Below are positions 36,127 through 49,253 of a stretch of DNA of 64,000 bases, piece by piece (the first letter of the stretch is position 1; each line of letters begins with the position of its first letter). The notes beneath the pieces are model-generated. The model saw only the letters and a program-made list of their open reading frames with translations, was not told where the DNA came from and did no database searches. Source of the stretch: Hydractinia symbiolongicarpus (Eukaryota > Cnidaria > Hydrozoa > Anthoathecata > Hydractiniidae). A program made the translations under genes and the position numbers. The DNA lies in contig NC_079885.1 of assembly GCF_029227915.1 (NCBI RefSeq), positions 29,205,001 to 29,269,000 of the forward strand, written 5' to 3'.

Positions 36127-39100
36127 TTTCACCAATTCTACGCATAAGACTTGTAGTTTTCAAAAATGTTTTCATTTTTGATGAGACGCTGAATAAAAGA
36201 AGTTTAATCGCCGGCAAACGAAAACCTGCGATTTCCCATAAATCCCGGGCTTGGCCCGTATAGTCGAATGTATACAAAGAAAGTACCCAGGGAGTAAACT
36301 CATTTCCCGAACGATTTTTAAAGTTATTTTTTCATCACTAAAACGTATGAGACTTGTAGTTTTCAGAAATGTTTTTATTTTTGATGAGACGCTTAATGAA
36401 TGTGGTTTAAACGCCGGCAAACGAAAACCCGCGATTTCCCGTAAATCCCGGACTCGGCCCGTATAGTCAAAAGTATACAAAGAAAGTACCCAGGGAGTAA
36501 ACTCATTTCCCGAACGATTTTTTAAATTATTTTTTCACCACTACAACGCATGAGACTTGTGGTTTTTAAAAATGTTTCCATTTTTGATGAGACGCTGAAT
36601 AAAAGAAGTCTAATCGCCGGCAAGCGAAAACCAGCGATTTCCCGTAAATCCCGGAATCGGCGCGTATAGTCAAAAGTATACAAAGAAAGTACCCAGGGAG
36701 TAAACTCATTTCCCGAACGATTTTTAAAGTTATTTTTTCACCACTAAAACGTATGAGACTTGTAGTTTTCAGAAATGTTTTTATTTTTGATGAGACGCTT
36801 AATGAATGTGGTTTAAACGCCGGCAAACGAAAACCCGCGATTTCCCGTAAATCCCGGACTCGGCCCGTATAGTCAAAAGTATACAAAGAAAGTACCCAGG
36901 GAGTAAACTCATTTCCCGAACGATTTTTTAAATTATTTTTTCACCACTACAACGCATGAGACTTGTGGTTTTTAAAAATGTTTCCATTTTTGATGAGACG
37001 CTGAATAAAAGAAGTCTAATCGCCGGCAAGCGAAAACCAGCGATTTCCCGTAAATCCCGGACTCGGCGCGTATAGTCAAAAGTATACAAAGAAAGTACCC
37101 AGGGAGTAAACTCATTTCCCGAACGATTTTTTAAATTATTTTTTCACCACTAAAACGCATGAGACTTGCAGTTTTCAGAAATCTTTTCATTTTTGATGAG
37201 ACGCTTAATGAAAGTGGTTTAATCGCCGGCAAACGAAAACCCGCCATTTCCCGTAAACCCCGGAATCGGCCCGTATAGTCAAAAGTATACAAAGAAAGTA
37301 CCCAGGGAGTAAACTCATTTCCCGAACGATTTTTAAAGTTATTTTTTCACCACTAAAACGTATGAGACTTGTAGTTTTCAGAAATGTTTTTATTTTTGAT
37401 GAGACGCTTAATGAATGTGGTTTAAACGCCGGCAAACGAAAACCCGCGATTTCCCGTAAATCCCGGACTCGGCCCGTATAGTCAAAAGTATACAAAGAAA
37501 GTACCCAGGGAGAAAACTCATTTCCCGAACGATTTTTTAAATTATTTTTTCACCACTACAACGCATGAGACTTGTATTTTTTTAAAATGTTTTCATTTTT
37601 GATGAGACGCTTAATGAAAGTGGTTTTAATCGCCGGCAAACGAAAACCCGCGATTTCCCGTAAATCCCGCGCTTGGCCCGTATAGTCGAATGTATACAAA
37701 GAAAAAACCCAGGGAGTAAACTCATTTTCCAAACGATTTTTCAAATTATTTTTTCACCACTACAACGCCTGAGACTTGTAGTTTTTAAAAATGTTTTCAT
37801 TTTTGATGAGACACTGAATAAAAGAAGTTTAATCGCCGGCAAACGAAAACCCGCCATTTCCCGTAAACCCTGGACTCGGCCCGTATAGTCAAAAGTATAC
37901 AAAGAAAGTACCCAGGGAGTAAACTCAATTCCCGAACGATTTTTTAAATTATTTTTTCACCACTAAAACGCATGAGACTTGCAGTTTTCAGAAATGTTTT
38001 CATTTTTGATGAGACGCTTAATGAAAGTGGTTTAATCGCCGACAAACGAAAACCCGCGATTTCCCGTAAATCCCGGGCTTGGCCCGTATAGTCGAATGTA
38101 TACAAAGAAAAAACCCAGGGAGTAAACTCATTTTCCAAACAATTTTTTAAATTATTTTTTCACCACTACAACGCATGAGACTTGTAGTTTTTAAAAATGT
38201 TTTCATTTTTGATGAGACGCTGAACAAAAGAAGTTTAATCGCCGGCAAACGAAAGCCCGACATTTCCCGTAAACCCCGGCCTCGGCCCGTATAGTCAAAA
38301 GTATACAAAGATAGTACCCAGGGAGTAAACTCATTTTCCGAACGATTTTTTAAATTATTTTTTCACCACTACAACGCATGAGACTTGTAGTTTTCAAAAA
38401 TGTTTTCATTTTTGATGAGACGCTGAATAAAAGAAGTTTAATCGCCGGCAAACGAAACCCCGCGATTTCCCGTAAACCCCGGACTCGGACCGTATAGTCA
38501 AAAGTATACAAAGAAAGTACCCAGGGAGTAAACTCATTTCCCGAACGATTTTTTAAATTATTTTTTCACCACTAAAACGCATGAGACTTGTAGTTTTCAG
38601 AAATGTTTTCATTTTTGATGAGACGCTTAATGAAAGTGGTTTTAATCGCCGGCAAACGAAAACCCGCGATTTCCCGTAAATCCCGCGCTTGGCCCGTATA
38701 GTCGAATGTATACAAAGAAAAAACCCAGGGAGTAAACTCATTTTCCAAACGATTTTTCAAATTATTTTTTCACCACTACAACGCCTGAGACTTGTAGTTT
38801 TTAAAAATGTTTTCATTTTTGATGAGACACTGAATAAAAGAAGTTTAATCGCCGGCAAACGAAAACCCGCCATTTCCCGTAAACCCTGGACTCGGCCCGT
38901 ATAGTCAAAAGTATACAAAGAAAGTACCCAGGGAGTAAACTCATTTTCCGAACGATTTTTTTAAATATTTTTTCACCACTACAACGCATGAGATTTGTAG
39001 TTTTTAAAAATGTTTTCATTTTTGATGAGAGGCTGAATAAAAGAAGTCTAATCGCTGGCAAGCGAAAACCCGCGATTTCCCGTAAATCCCGGACTCGGCG

Positions 39101-39584
39101 CGTATAGTCAAAAGTATACAAAGAAAGTACCTAGGAAGTAAACTCATTTCCCGAACGATTTTTTAAATTATTTTTTCACCACTAAAACGCATGAGACTTG
39201 CAGTTTTCAGAAATGTTTTCATTTTTGATGAGACGCTTAATGAAAGTGGTTTAATCGCCGACAAACGAAAACCCGCCATTTCCCGTAAACCCCGGACTCG
39301 GCCCGTATAGTCAAAAGTATACAAAGGAATTATCCAGTGAGTAAACTAATTTTCCGAACGATTTTTTAAATTATTTTCTCACCACTACAACGCATGAGAC
39401 TTGTAGTTTTCAAAAATGTTTTCATTTTTGATGAGACGCTGAATAAAAGAAGTTTAATCGCCGGCAAACAAAAGCCCGACATTTCCCGTAAACCCCGGCC
39501 TCGGCCCGTATAGTCAAAAGTATACAAAGATAGTACCCAGGGAGTAAACTCATTTTCCGAACGATTTTTTAAATTATTTTTTCA
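36127..39584 (+). repeat. Large HOR, copy 3 (about 17 monomers, ~3453 bp)
   Basis: Matches copy 2 at an offset of 4672 bp up to the CGCCTGAGAC monomer near 38.69 kb, then at 3453 bp (one 1219-bp block fewer). It contains CTCAATTCCCGAACG near 37.92 kb, which copy 2 also has at 33.25 kb and copy 1 lacks. It ends where the expected CACCAATTCTACG is replaced by CACCACTACAACG at about 39585. Confidence 0.88.
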
Positions 39585-40599
39585 CCACTACAACGCATGA
39601 GACTTGTAGTTTTCAAAAATGTTTTCATTTTTGATGAGACGCTGAATAAAAGAAGTTTAATCGCCGGCAAACGAAAACCTGCGATTTCCCGTAAATCCCG
39701 GGCTTGGCCCGTATAGTCGAATGTATACAAAGAAAGTACCCAGGGTGTAAACTCATTTCCCGAACGATTTTTTAAATTATCTTTTCACCACTAAGACGCA
39801 TGAGACTTGTAGTTTTCAAACATGTTTTCATTTTTGATGAGACGCTGAATAAAAGAAGTTTAATCGCCGGCAAACGAAAACCCGCCATTTCCCGTAAGCC
39901 CCGGACTCGGCCCGTATAGTCAAAAGTATACAAAGAAAGTACCCAGGGAGTAAACTCATTTTCCGAACGATTTTCTAAATTATTTTTCCACCACTACAAC
40001 GCATGAGACTTGTGGTTTTTAAAAATGTTTTCTTTTTTGATGAGACGCTGAATAAAAGAAGTTTAATCGCCGGAAAACGAAACCCCGCGATTTCCTGTAA
40101 ATCCCAGGCTCGGCCCGTATAGTCAAAAGTATACAAAGAAAGTACCCAGGGAGTAAACTCATTTCCCGAACGAGTTTTTAAATTATTTTTTCACCACTAA
40201 AACTATTGAGACTTGTAGTTTTCGGAAATGTTTTCATTTTTGATAAGATGCTTAATGAAAGTGGTTTAATCGCCGGCAAACGAAAACCCGCGATTTCCCG
40301 TAAATCCCGGGCTTGGCCCGTATAGTCGAATGTTTACAAAGAAAAAACCCAGGGAGTAAACTCATTTTCCAAACAATTTTTTAAATTATTTTTTCACCAC
40401 TACAACGCATGAGACTTGTAGTTTTTAAAAATGTTTTTATTTTTGATGAGACGCTGAATAAAAGAAGTTTAATCGCCGGCAAACGAAAACCCGCCATTTC
40501 CCGTAAACCTCGGACTCGGCCCGTATAGTCAAAAGTATACAAAGAAAGTACCCAGGGAGTAAACTCATTTTCCGAACGATTTTTTAAATTATTTTTTCA
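39585..40599 (+). repeat. 5-monomer HOR (1015 bp), copy 1, GGGTGTAAAC family
   Basis: Contains the CAGGGTGTAAAC monomer with ATTATCTTTTCACC, the GTAAGCCCCGG monomer, the TTTTCTAAATTATTTTTCCACC monomer, a TTCGGAAATG monomer and an AAAAAACCC monomer. The same order follows 1015 bp later. Private changes here include AAACTATTGAG and GTTTACAAAG. Confidence 0.8.
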
Positions 40600-41614
40600 C
40601 CACTAAAACGCATGAGACTTGTAGTTTTCAAAAATGTTTTCATTTTTGATGAGACGCTGAATAAAAGAAGTTTAATCGCCGGCAAACGAAAACCTGCGAT
40701 TTCCCGTAAATCCCGGGCTTGGCCCGTATAGTCGAATGTATACAAAGAAAGCACCCAGGGTGTAAACTCATTTCCCGAACGATTTTTTAAATTATCTTTT
40801 CACCACTAAAACGCATGAGACTTGTAGTTTTCAAACATGTTTTCATTTTTGATGAGACGCTGAATAAAAGAAGTTTAATCGCCGGCAAACGAAAACCCGC
40901 CATTTCCCGTAAGCCCCGGACTCGGCCCGTATAGTCAAAAGTATACAAAGAAAGTACCCAGGGAGTAAACTCATTTTCCGAACTATTTTCTAAATTATTT
41001 TTCCACCACTACAACGCATGAGACTTGTGGTTTTTAAAAATGTTTTCATTTTTGATGAGACGCTGAATAAAAGAAGTTTAATCGCCGGCAAACGAAACCC
41101 CGCGATTTCCTGTAAATCCCGGACTCGGCCCGTATAGTCAAAAGTATACAAAGAAAGTACCCAGGGAGTAAACTCATTTCCCGAACGATTTTTTAAATTA
41201 TTTTTTCACCACTAAAACGCATGAGACTTGTAGTTTTCGGAAATGTTTTCATTTTTGATGAGATGCTTAATGAAAGTGGTTTAATCACCGGCAAACGAAA
41301 ACCCGCGATTTCCCGTAAATCCCGGGCTTGGCCCGTATAGTCGAATGTATACAAAGAAAAAACCCAGGGAGTAAACTCATTTTCCAAATAATTTTTTAAA
41401 TTATTTTTTCACCACTACAACGCATGAGACTTGTAGTTTTTAAAAATGTTTTTATTTTTGATGAGACGCTGAATAAAAGAAGTTTAATCGCCGGCAAACG
41501 AAAACCCGCCATTTCCCGTTAACCCCGGACTCGGCCCGTATAGTCAAAAGTATACAAAGAAAGTACCCAGGGAGTAAACTCATTTTCCAAACAATTTTTT
41601 AAATTATTTTTTCA
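40600..41614 (+). repeat. 5-monomer HOR (1015 bp), copy 2, GGGTGTAAAC family
   Basis: Tandem copy of the preceding block. The CAGGGTGTAAAC marker moves from about 39742 to about 40757. This copy has GAAAGCACCC in place of GAAAGTACCC before that marker, a change carried by all later family members, which suggests they descend from this version. Confidence 0.8.
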
Positions 41615-42002
41615 CCACTACAACGCATGAGACTTGTAGTTTTTAAAAAGGTTTTCATTTTTGATGAGACGCTGAATAAAAGAAGTTTAATCGCCGGCAA
41701 ACGAAAACCCGCCATTTCCCGTAAACCCCGGACTCGGCCCGTATAGTCAAAAGTATACAAAGAAAGTAACCCGGGAGTAAACTCATTTTCCGAACGATTT
41801 TTAAATTATTTTTTCACCACTAAAACGCATGAGACTTGCAGTTTTCAGAAATGTTTTCATTTTTGATGAGACGCTTAATGAAAGTGGTTTAATCGCCGAC
41901 AAACGAAAACCCGCCATTTCCCGTAAACCCCGGACTCGGCCCGTATAGTCAAAAGTATACAAAGAAAGTAACCCGGGAGTAAACTCATTTTCCGAACGAT
42001 TT
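41615..42002 (+). repeat. Two adjacent monomers with a shared GTAACCCGGGAG change
   Basis: Both monomers carry GAAAGTAACCCGGGAG in place of GAAAGTACCCAGGGAG, at about 41.77 and 41.97 kb. The second occurrence lies just before the first unit of the 6/7/8-mer series. It looks like a recent single-monomer duplication at a module edge. Confidence 0.65.
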
Positions 42003-43218
42003 TTAAATTATTTTTTCACCACTACAACGCATGAGACTTGTAGTTTTCAAAAATGTTTTTATTTTTGATGAGACGCTTAATGAAAGGGGTTTAATCGCCG
42101 GCAAACGAAAACCCGATTTCCCGTAAATCCCGGGCTTGGCCCGTATAGTCGAATGTATACAAAGAAAGTACCCTGTGAGTAAACTCATATCCAGAACGAT
42201 TTTTTAAATTAGTTTTTCACCACTAAAACGCACAAGACTTGTAGTTTTTAAAAGTGTTTTCATTTTTGATGAGACGCTGAATAAAAGAAGTTTAATCGAC
42301 AGCAAACGAAAACCCGCCATTTCCCGTAAACCCCGGAGTCGGCCCGTATAGTTGAATGTATCTAAAGAAAGTACCCAGGGAGTAAACTCATTTTCCGAAC
42401 GATTTTTTAAATTATTTTTTCACCACTAAAACGCATGAGACTTGTAGTTTTCAAAAATGTTTTCATTTTTGATGAGACTCTGAATAAAAGAAGTTTAATC
42501 GCCGGCAAACGAAAACCTGCGATTTCCCGTAAATCCCGGGCTTGGCCCGTATAGTCGAATGTATACAAAGAAAGCACCCAGGGTGTAAACTCATTTCCCG
42601 AACGATTTTTTAAATTATCTTTTCACCACTAAAACGCATGAGACTTGTAGTTTTCAAACATGTTTTCATTTTTGATGAGACACTGAATAAAAGAAGTTTA
42701 ATCATCGGCAAACGAAAACCCGCCATTTCCCGTAAGCCCCGGACTCGGCCCGTATAGTCAAAAGTATACAAAGAAAGTACCCAGGGAGTAAACTCATTTC
42801 CCGAACGATTTTTTAAATTATTTTTTCACCACTAAAACGCATGAGACTTGTAGTTTTCGGAAATGTTTTCATTTTTGATGAGATGCTTAATGAAAGTGGT
42901 TTAATCGCCGGCAAACGAAAACCCGCGATTTCCCGTAAATCCCAGGCTTGGCCCGTATAGTCGAATGTATACAAAGAAAAAACCCAGGGAGTAAACTCAT
43001 TTTCCAAACAATTTTTTAAATTATTTTTTCACCACTACAACGCATGAGACTTGTAGTTTATAAAAATGTTTTTATTTTTGATGAGACGCTGAATAAAAGA
43101 AGTTTAATCGCCGGCAAACGAAAACCCGCCATTTCCCGTTAACCCCGGACTCGGCCCGTATAGTCAAAAGTATACAAAGAAAGTACCCAGGGAGTAAACT
43201 CATTTTCCGTACGATTTT
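42003..43218 (+). repeat. GGGTGTAAAC-family HOR, 6-monomer form (1216 bp)
   Basis: Begins at the monomer in which two bases are lost (AAAACCCGATTTCCCG in place of AAAACCCGCGATTTCCCG). Next come ATCGACAGCAAACG, CAGGGTGTAAAC, GTAAGCCCCGG, TTCGGAAATG and AAAAAACCC monomers. Private bases include CATATCCAG and GAGACTCTG. The TTTTCTAAATT monomer present at 39.97 and 40.99 kb is absent. Confidence 0.82.
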
Positions 43219-44637
43219 TTAAATTATTTTTTCACCACTAAAACGCATGAGACTTGCAGTTTTCAGAAATGTTTTCATTTTTGATGAGACGCTTAATGAA
43301 AGGGGTTTAATCGCCGGCAAACGAAAACCCGATTTCCCGTAAATCCCGGGCTTGGCCCGTATAGTCGAATGTATACAAAGAAAGTACCCTGTGAGTAAAC
43401 TCATTTCCAGAACGATTTTTTAAATTAGTTTTTCACCACTAAAACGCACAAGACTTGTAGTTTTCAAAAGTGTTTTCATTTTTGATGAGACGCTGAATAA
43501 AAGAAGTTTAATCGACAGCAAACGAAAACCCGCCATTTCCCGTAAACCCCGGACTCGGCCCGTATAGTCAAAAGTATACAAAGAAAGTACCCAGGGAGTA
43601 AACTCATTTTCCGAACGATTTTTTAAATTATTTTTTCACCACTAAAACGCATGAGACTTGTAGTTTTCAAAAATGTTTTCATTTTTGATGAGACGCTGAA
43701 TAAAAGAAGTTTAATCGCCGGCAAACGAAAACCTGCGATTTCCCGTAAATCCCGGGCTTGGCCCGTATAGTCGAATGTATACAAAGAAAGCACCCAGGGT
43801 GTAAACTCATTTCCCGAACGATTTTTTAAATTATCTTTTCACCACTAAAACGCATGAGACTTGTAGTTTTCAAACATGTTTTCATTTTTGATGAGACACT
43901 GAATAAAAGAAGTTTAATCATCGGCAAACGAAAACCCGCCATTTCCCGTAAGCCCCGGACTCGGCCCGTATAGTCAAAAGTATACAAAGAAAGTACCCAG
44001 GGAGTAAACTCATTTCCCGAACGATTTTTTAAATTATTTTTTCACCACTAAAACGCATGAGACTTGTAGTTTTCGGAAATGTTTTCATTTTTGATGAGAT
44101 GCTTAATGAAAGTGGTTTAATCGCCGGCAAACGAAAACCCGCGATTTCCCGTAAATCCCAGGCTTGGCCCGTATAGTCGAATGTATACAAAGAAAAAACC
44201 CAGGGAGTAAACTCATTTTCCAAACAATTTTTTAAATTATTTTTTCACCACTACAACGCATGAGACTTGTAGTTTATAAAAATGTTTTTATTTTTGATGA
44301 GACGCTGAATAAAAGAAGTTTAATCGCCGGCAAACGAAAACCCGCCATTTCCCGTTAACCCCGGACTCGGCCCGTATAGTCAAAAGTATACAAAGAAAGT
44401 ACCCAGGGAGTAAACTCATTTTCTGTACGATTTTTTAAATTATTTTTTCACCACTAAAACGCATGAGACTTGCTGTTTTCAGAAATGTTTTCATTTTTGA
44501 TGAGACGCTTAATGAAAGTGGTTTAATCGCCGACAAACGAAAACCCGCCATTTCCCGTAAACCCCGGACTCGGCCCGTATAGTCAAAAGTATACAAAGAA
44601 AGTATCCAGGGAGTAAACTCATTTTCCGAACAATTTT
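43219..44637 (+). repeat. GGGTGTAAAC-family HOR, 7-monomer form (1419 bp)
   Basis: Same order as 42003-43218, with GTTTATAAAAATG shared with it at 43.06/44.27 kb. One extra ATCGCCGACAAACG monomer is added near 44.43 kb. Confidence 0.82.
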
Positions 44638-46259
44638 TTAAATTATTTTTTCACCACTACAACGCATGAGACTTGTAGTTTTCAAAAATGTTTTTATTTT
44701 TGATGAGACGCTTAATGAAAGGGGTTTAATCGCCGGCAAACGAAAACCCGATTTCCCGTAAATCCCGGGCTTGGCCCGTATAGTCGAATGTATACAAAGA
44801 AAGTACCCTGTGAGTAAACTCATTTCCAGAACGATTTTTTAAATTAGTTTTTCACCACTAAAACGCACAAGACTTGTAGTTTTCAAAAGTGTTTTCATTT
44901 TTGATGAGACGCTGAATAAAAGAAGTTTAATCGACAGCAAACGAAAACCCGCCATTTCCCGTAAACCCCGGACTCGGCCCGTATAGTCAAAAGTATACAA
45001 AGAAAGTACCCAGGGAGTAAACTCATTTTCCGAACGATTTTTTAAATTATTTTTTCACCACTAAAACGCATGAGACTTGTAGTTTTCAAAAATGTTTTCA
45101 TTTTTGATGAGACGCTGAATAAAAGAAGTTTAATCGCCGGCAAACGAAAACCTGCGATTTCCCGTAAATCCCGGGCTTGGCCCGTATAGTCAAATGTATA
45201 CAAAGAAAGCACCCAGGGTGTAAACTCATTTCCCGAACGATTTTTTAAATTATCTTTTCACCACTAAAACGCATGAGACTTGTAGTTTTCAAACATGTTT
45301 TCATTTTTGATGAGACGCTGAATAAAAGAAGTTTAATCATCGGCAAACGAAAACCCGCCATTTCCCGTAAGCCCCGGACTCGGCCCGTATAGTAAAAAGT
45401 ATACAAAGAAAGTACCCAGGGAGTAAACTCATTTTCCGAACGATTTTCTAAATTATTTTTCCACCACTACAACGCATGAGACTTGTGGTTTTTAAAAATG
45501 TTTTCATTTTTGATGAGACGCTGAATAAAAGAAGTTTAATCGCCGGCAAACGAAACCCCGCGATTTCCTGTAAATCCCGGACTTGGCCCGTATAGTCAAA
45601 AGTATACAAAGAAAGTACCCAGGGAGTAAACTCATTTCCCGAACGATTTTTTAAATTATTTTTTCACCACTAAAACGCATGAGACTTGTAGTTTTCGGAA
45701 ATGTTTTCATTTTTGATGAGATGCTTAATGAAAGTGGTTTAATCGCCGGCAAACGAAAACCCGCGATTTCCCGTAAATCCCAGGCTTGGCCCGTATAGTC
45801 GAATGTATACAAAGAAAAAACCCAGGGAGTAAACTCATTTTCCAAACAATTTTTTAAATTATTTTTTCACCACTACAACGCATGAGACTTGTAGTTTTTA
45901 AAAATGTTTTTATTTTTGATGAGACGCTGAATAAAAGAAGTTTAATCGCCGGCAAAGGAAAACCCGCCATTTCCCGTAAACCCCGGACTCGGCCCGTATA
46001 GTCAAAAGTATACAAAAAAAGTATCCAGGGAGTAAACTCATTTTCCAAACAATTTTTTAAATTATTTTTTCACCACTACAACGCATGAGACTTGTAGTTT
46101 TTAAAAATGTTTTCATTTTTGATGAGACGCTGAATAAAAGAAGTTTAATCGCCGGCAAACGAAACCCCGCGATTTCCTGTAAATCCCGGACTTGGCCCGT
46201 ATAGTCAAAAGTATACAAAGAAAGTATCCAGGGAGTAAACTCATTTTCCGAACAATTTT
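44638..46259 (+). repeat. GGGTGTAAAC-family HOR, 8-monomer form (1622 bp), copy 1
   Basis: Repeats the 7-mer order and includes the TTTTCTAAATTATTTTTCCACC monomer at about 45.44 kb. It carries GTCAAATGTATAC and GTAAAAAGTATAC variants that recur exactly 1622 bp later, and the CAAAGGAAAACCC variant near 45.95 kb. Confidence 0.86.
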
Positions 46260-47881
46260 TTAAATTATTTTTTCACCACTACAACGCATGAGACTTGTAG
46301 TTTTCAAAAATGTTTTTATTTTTGATGAGACGCTTAATGAAAGGGGTTTAATCGCCGGCAAACGAAAACCCGATTTCCCGTAAATCCCGGGCTTGGCCCG
46401 TATAGTCGAATGTATACAAAGAAAGTACCCTGTGAGTAAACTCATTTCCAGAACGATTTTTTAAATTAGTTTTTCACCACTAAAACGCACAAGACTTGTA
46501 GTTTTCAAAAGTGTTTTCATTTTTGATGAGACGCTGAATAAAAGAAGTTTAATCGACAGCAAACGAAAACCCGCCATTTCCCGTAAACCCCGGACTCGGC
46601 CCGTATAGTCAAAAGTATACAAAGAAAGTACCCAGGGAGTAAACTCATTTTCCGAACGATTTTTTAAATTATTTTTTCACCACTAAAACGCATGAGACTT
46701 GTAGTTTTCAAAAATGTTTTCATTTTTGATGAGACGCTGAATAAAAGAAGTTTAATCGCCGGCAAACGAAAACCTGCGATTTCCCGTAAATCCCGGGCTT
46801 GGCCCGTATAGTCAAATGTATACAAAGAAAGCACCCAGGGTGTAAACTCATTTCCCGAACGATTTTTTAAATTATCTTTTCACCACTAAAACGCATGAGA
46901 CTTGTAGTTTTCAAACATGTTTTCATTTTTGATGAGACGCTGAATAAAAGAAGTTTAATCATCGGCAAACGAAAACCCGCCATTTCCCGTAAGCCCCGGA
47001 CTCGGCCCGTATAGTAAAAAGTATACAAAGAAAGTACCCAGGGAGTAAACTCATTTTCCGAACGATTTTCTAAATTATTTTTCCACCACTACAACGCATG
47101 AGACTTGTGGTTTTTAAAAATGTTTTCATTTTTGATGAGACGCTGAATAAAAGAAGTTTAATCGCCGGCAAACGAAACCCCGCGATTTCCTGTAAATCCC
47201 GGACTTGGCCCGTATAGTCAAAAGTATACAAAGAAAGTACCCAGGGAGTAAACTCATTTCCCGAACGATTTTTTAAATTATTTTTTCACCACTAAAACGC
47301 ATGAGACTTGTAGTTTTCGGAAATGTTTTCATTTTTGATGAGATGCTTAATGAAAGTGGTTTAATCGCCGGCAAACGAAAACCCGCGATTTCCCGTAAAT
47401 CCCAGGCTTGGCCCGTATAGTCGAATGTATACAAAGAAAAAACCCAGGGAGTAAACTCATTTTCCAAACAATTTTTTAAATTATTTTTTCACCACTACAA
47501 CGCATGAGACTTGTAGTTTTTAAAAATGTTTTTATTTTTGATGAGACGCTGAATAAAAGAAGTTTAATCGCCGGCAAAGGAAAACCCGCCATTTCCCGTA
47601 AACCCCGGACTCGGCCCGTATAGTCAAAAGTATACAAAAAAAGTATCCAGGGAGTAAACTCATTTTCCAAACAATTTTTTAAATTATTTTTTCACCACTA
47701 CAACGCATGAGACTTGTAGTTTTTAAAAATGTTTTCATTTTTGATGAGACGCTGAATAAAAGAAGTTTAATCGCCGGCAAACGAAACCCCGCGATTTCCT
47801 GTAAATCCCGGACTTGGCCCGTATAGTCAAAAGTATACAAAGAAAGTACCCAGGGAGTAAACTCATTTCCCGAACGATTTT
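46260..47881 (+). repeat. GGGTGTAAAC-family HOR, 8-monomer form (1622 bp), copy 2
   Basis: Near-identical tandem copy of the previous block. Its last three monomers (from 47273) are themselves duplicated immediately downstream. Confidence 0.86.
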
Positions 47882-48240
47882 TTAAATTATTTTTTCACCA
47901 CTAAAACGCATGAGACTTGTAGTTTTCGGAAATGTTTTCATTTTTGATGAGATGCTTAATGAAAGTGGTTTAATCGCCGGCAAACGAAAACCCGCGATTT
48001 CCCGTAAATCCCAGGCTTGGCCCGTATAGTCGAATGTATACAAAGAAAAAACCCAGGGAGTAAACTCATTTTCCAAACAATTTTTTAAATTATTTTTTCA
48101 CCACTACAACGCATGAGACTTGTAGTTTTTAAAAATGTTTTTATTTTTGATGAGACGCTGAATAAAAGAAGTTTAATCGCCGGCAAAGGAAAACCCGCCA
48201 TTTCCCGTAAACCCCGGACTCGGCCCGTATAGTCAAAAGT
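47882..48240 (+). repeat. Partial 3-monomer duplication (offset 609 bp)
   Basis: Repeats the TTCGGAAATG/ATGCTTAATG monomer and the CAAAGGAAAACCC monomer of 47273-47630 at an offset of 609 bp. It then diverges at AAAGAAAGTACCC, where the source has AAAAAAAGTATCC. Confidence 0.8.
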
Positions 48241-49253
48241 ATACAAAGAAAGTACCCAGGGAGTAAACTCATTTTCCGAACGATTTTTTAAATTATTTTT
48301 TCACCACTAAAACGCATGAGACTTGCAGTTTTCAGAAATGTTTTCATTTTTGATGAGACGCTTAGTGAAGGTGGTTTAATCGCCGACAAACGAAAACCCG
48401 CCATTTCCCGTAAACCCCGGACTCGGCCCGTATAGTCAAAAGTATACAAAGAAAGTATCCAGGGAGTAAACTCATTTTCCGAACGATTTTTTAAATTATT
48501 TTTTCACCACTACAACGCATGAGACTTGTAGTTTTCAAAAATGTTTTCATTTTTGATGAGACGCTGAATAAAAGAAGTTTAATCGCCGGACGAAAACCGG
48601 CCATTTCCCCTAAACCCCGGCCTCGGCCCGTATAGTCAAAAGTATACAAAAAAGTACCCAGGGAGTAAACTCATTTTCCGAACGATTTTTTAAATTATTT
48701 TTTCACCACTACAACGCATGAGACTTGTAGTTTTCAAAAATGTTTTCATTTTTGATGAGACGCATAATGAAAGAGGTTTAATCGCCGGCAAACAAAACCC
48801 GCGATTTCCCGTAAATCCCGGGCTTGGCCCGTATAGTCGAATGTATACAAAGAAAGTACCCTGTGAGTAAACTCATTTCCAAAACGATTTTTTAAAATAT
48901 CTTTTCACCACTAAAACGCATGAGACTTGTAGTTTTCAGAAATGTTTGAATTTTTGATGAGACGGTGAATAAAAGAAGTTTTATCGCCGGCAAACGAAAA
49001 CCCGCCATTTCCTGTAAACCCCGGACTCGGCCCGTATAGTCAAAAGTATACAAAGAAAATACCCAGGGAGTAAACTTATTTTCCAAACAACTTTTTAAAT
49101 TATTTTTTCACCACTACAACGCATGAGACTTGTAGTTTTTAAAAATGTTTTCATTTTTGATGAGACGCTGAATAAAAGAAGTTTACTCGCCGGCAAACGA
49201 AAACCCGCCATTTCCCGTAAACCCCGGACTCGGCCCGTATAGTCAAAAGTATA
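48241..49253 (+). repeat. 5-monomer HOR, copy 1 (about 1010-1014 bp)
   Basis: Includes an ATCGCCGACAAACG monomer, a monomer with a four-base loss (GCCGGACGAAAACC), TATACAAAAAAGTACCC, AAACAAAACCCGCG, and a monomer with ATGTTTGAATTTTTG and GACGGTGAATAAAAG. All recur in the next block except the four-base loss. That difference shifts the offset from 1010 to 1013 bp across the block. Confidence 0.8.

Noticed and set aside
28010-39584. Assembly duplication as the sole explanation for the large HOR
   Set aside because: Cannot be excluded for copies 2 and 3, which look identical. However, copy 1 differs from them by an indel and monomer gains and losses, so at least two real copies exist. Kept as a check in the findings and not called an artefact.
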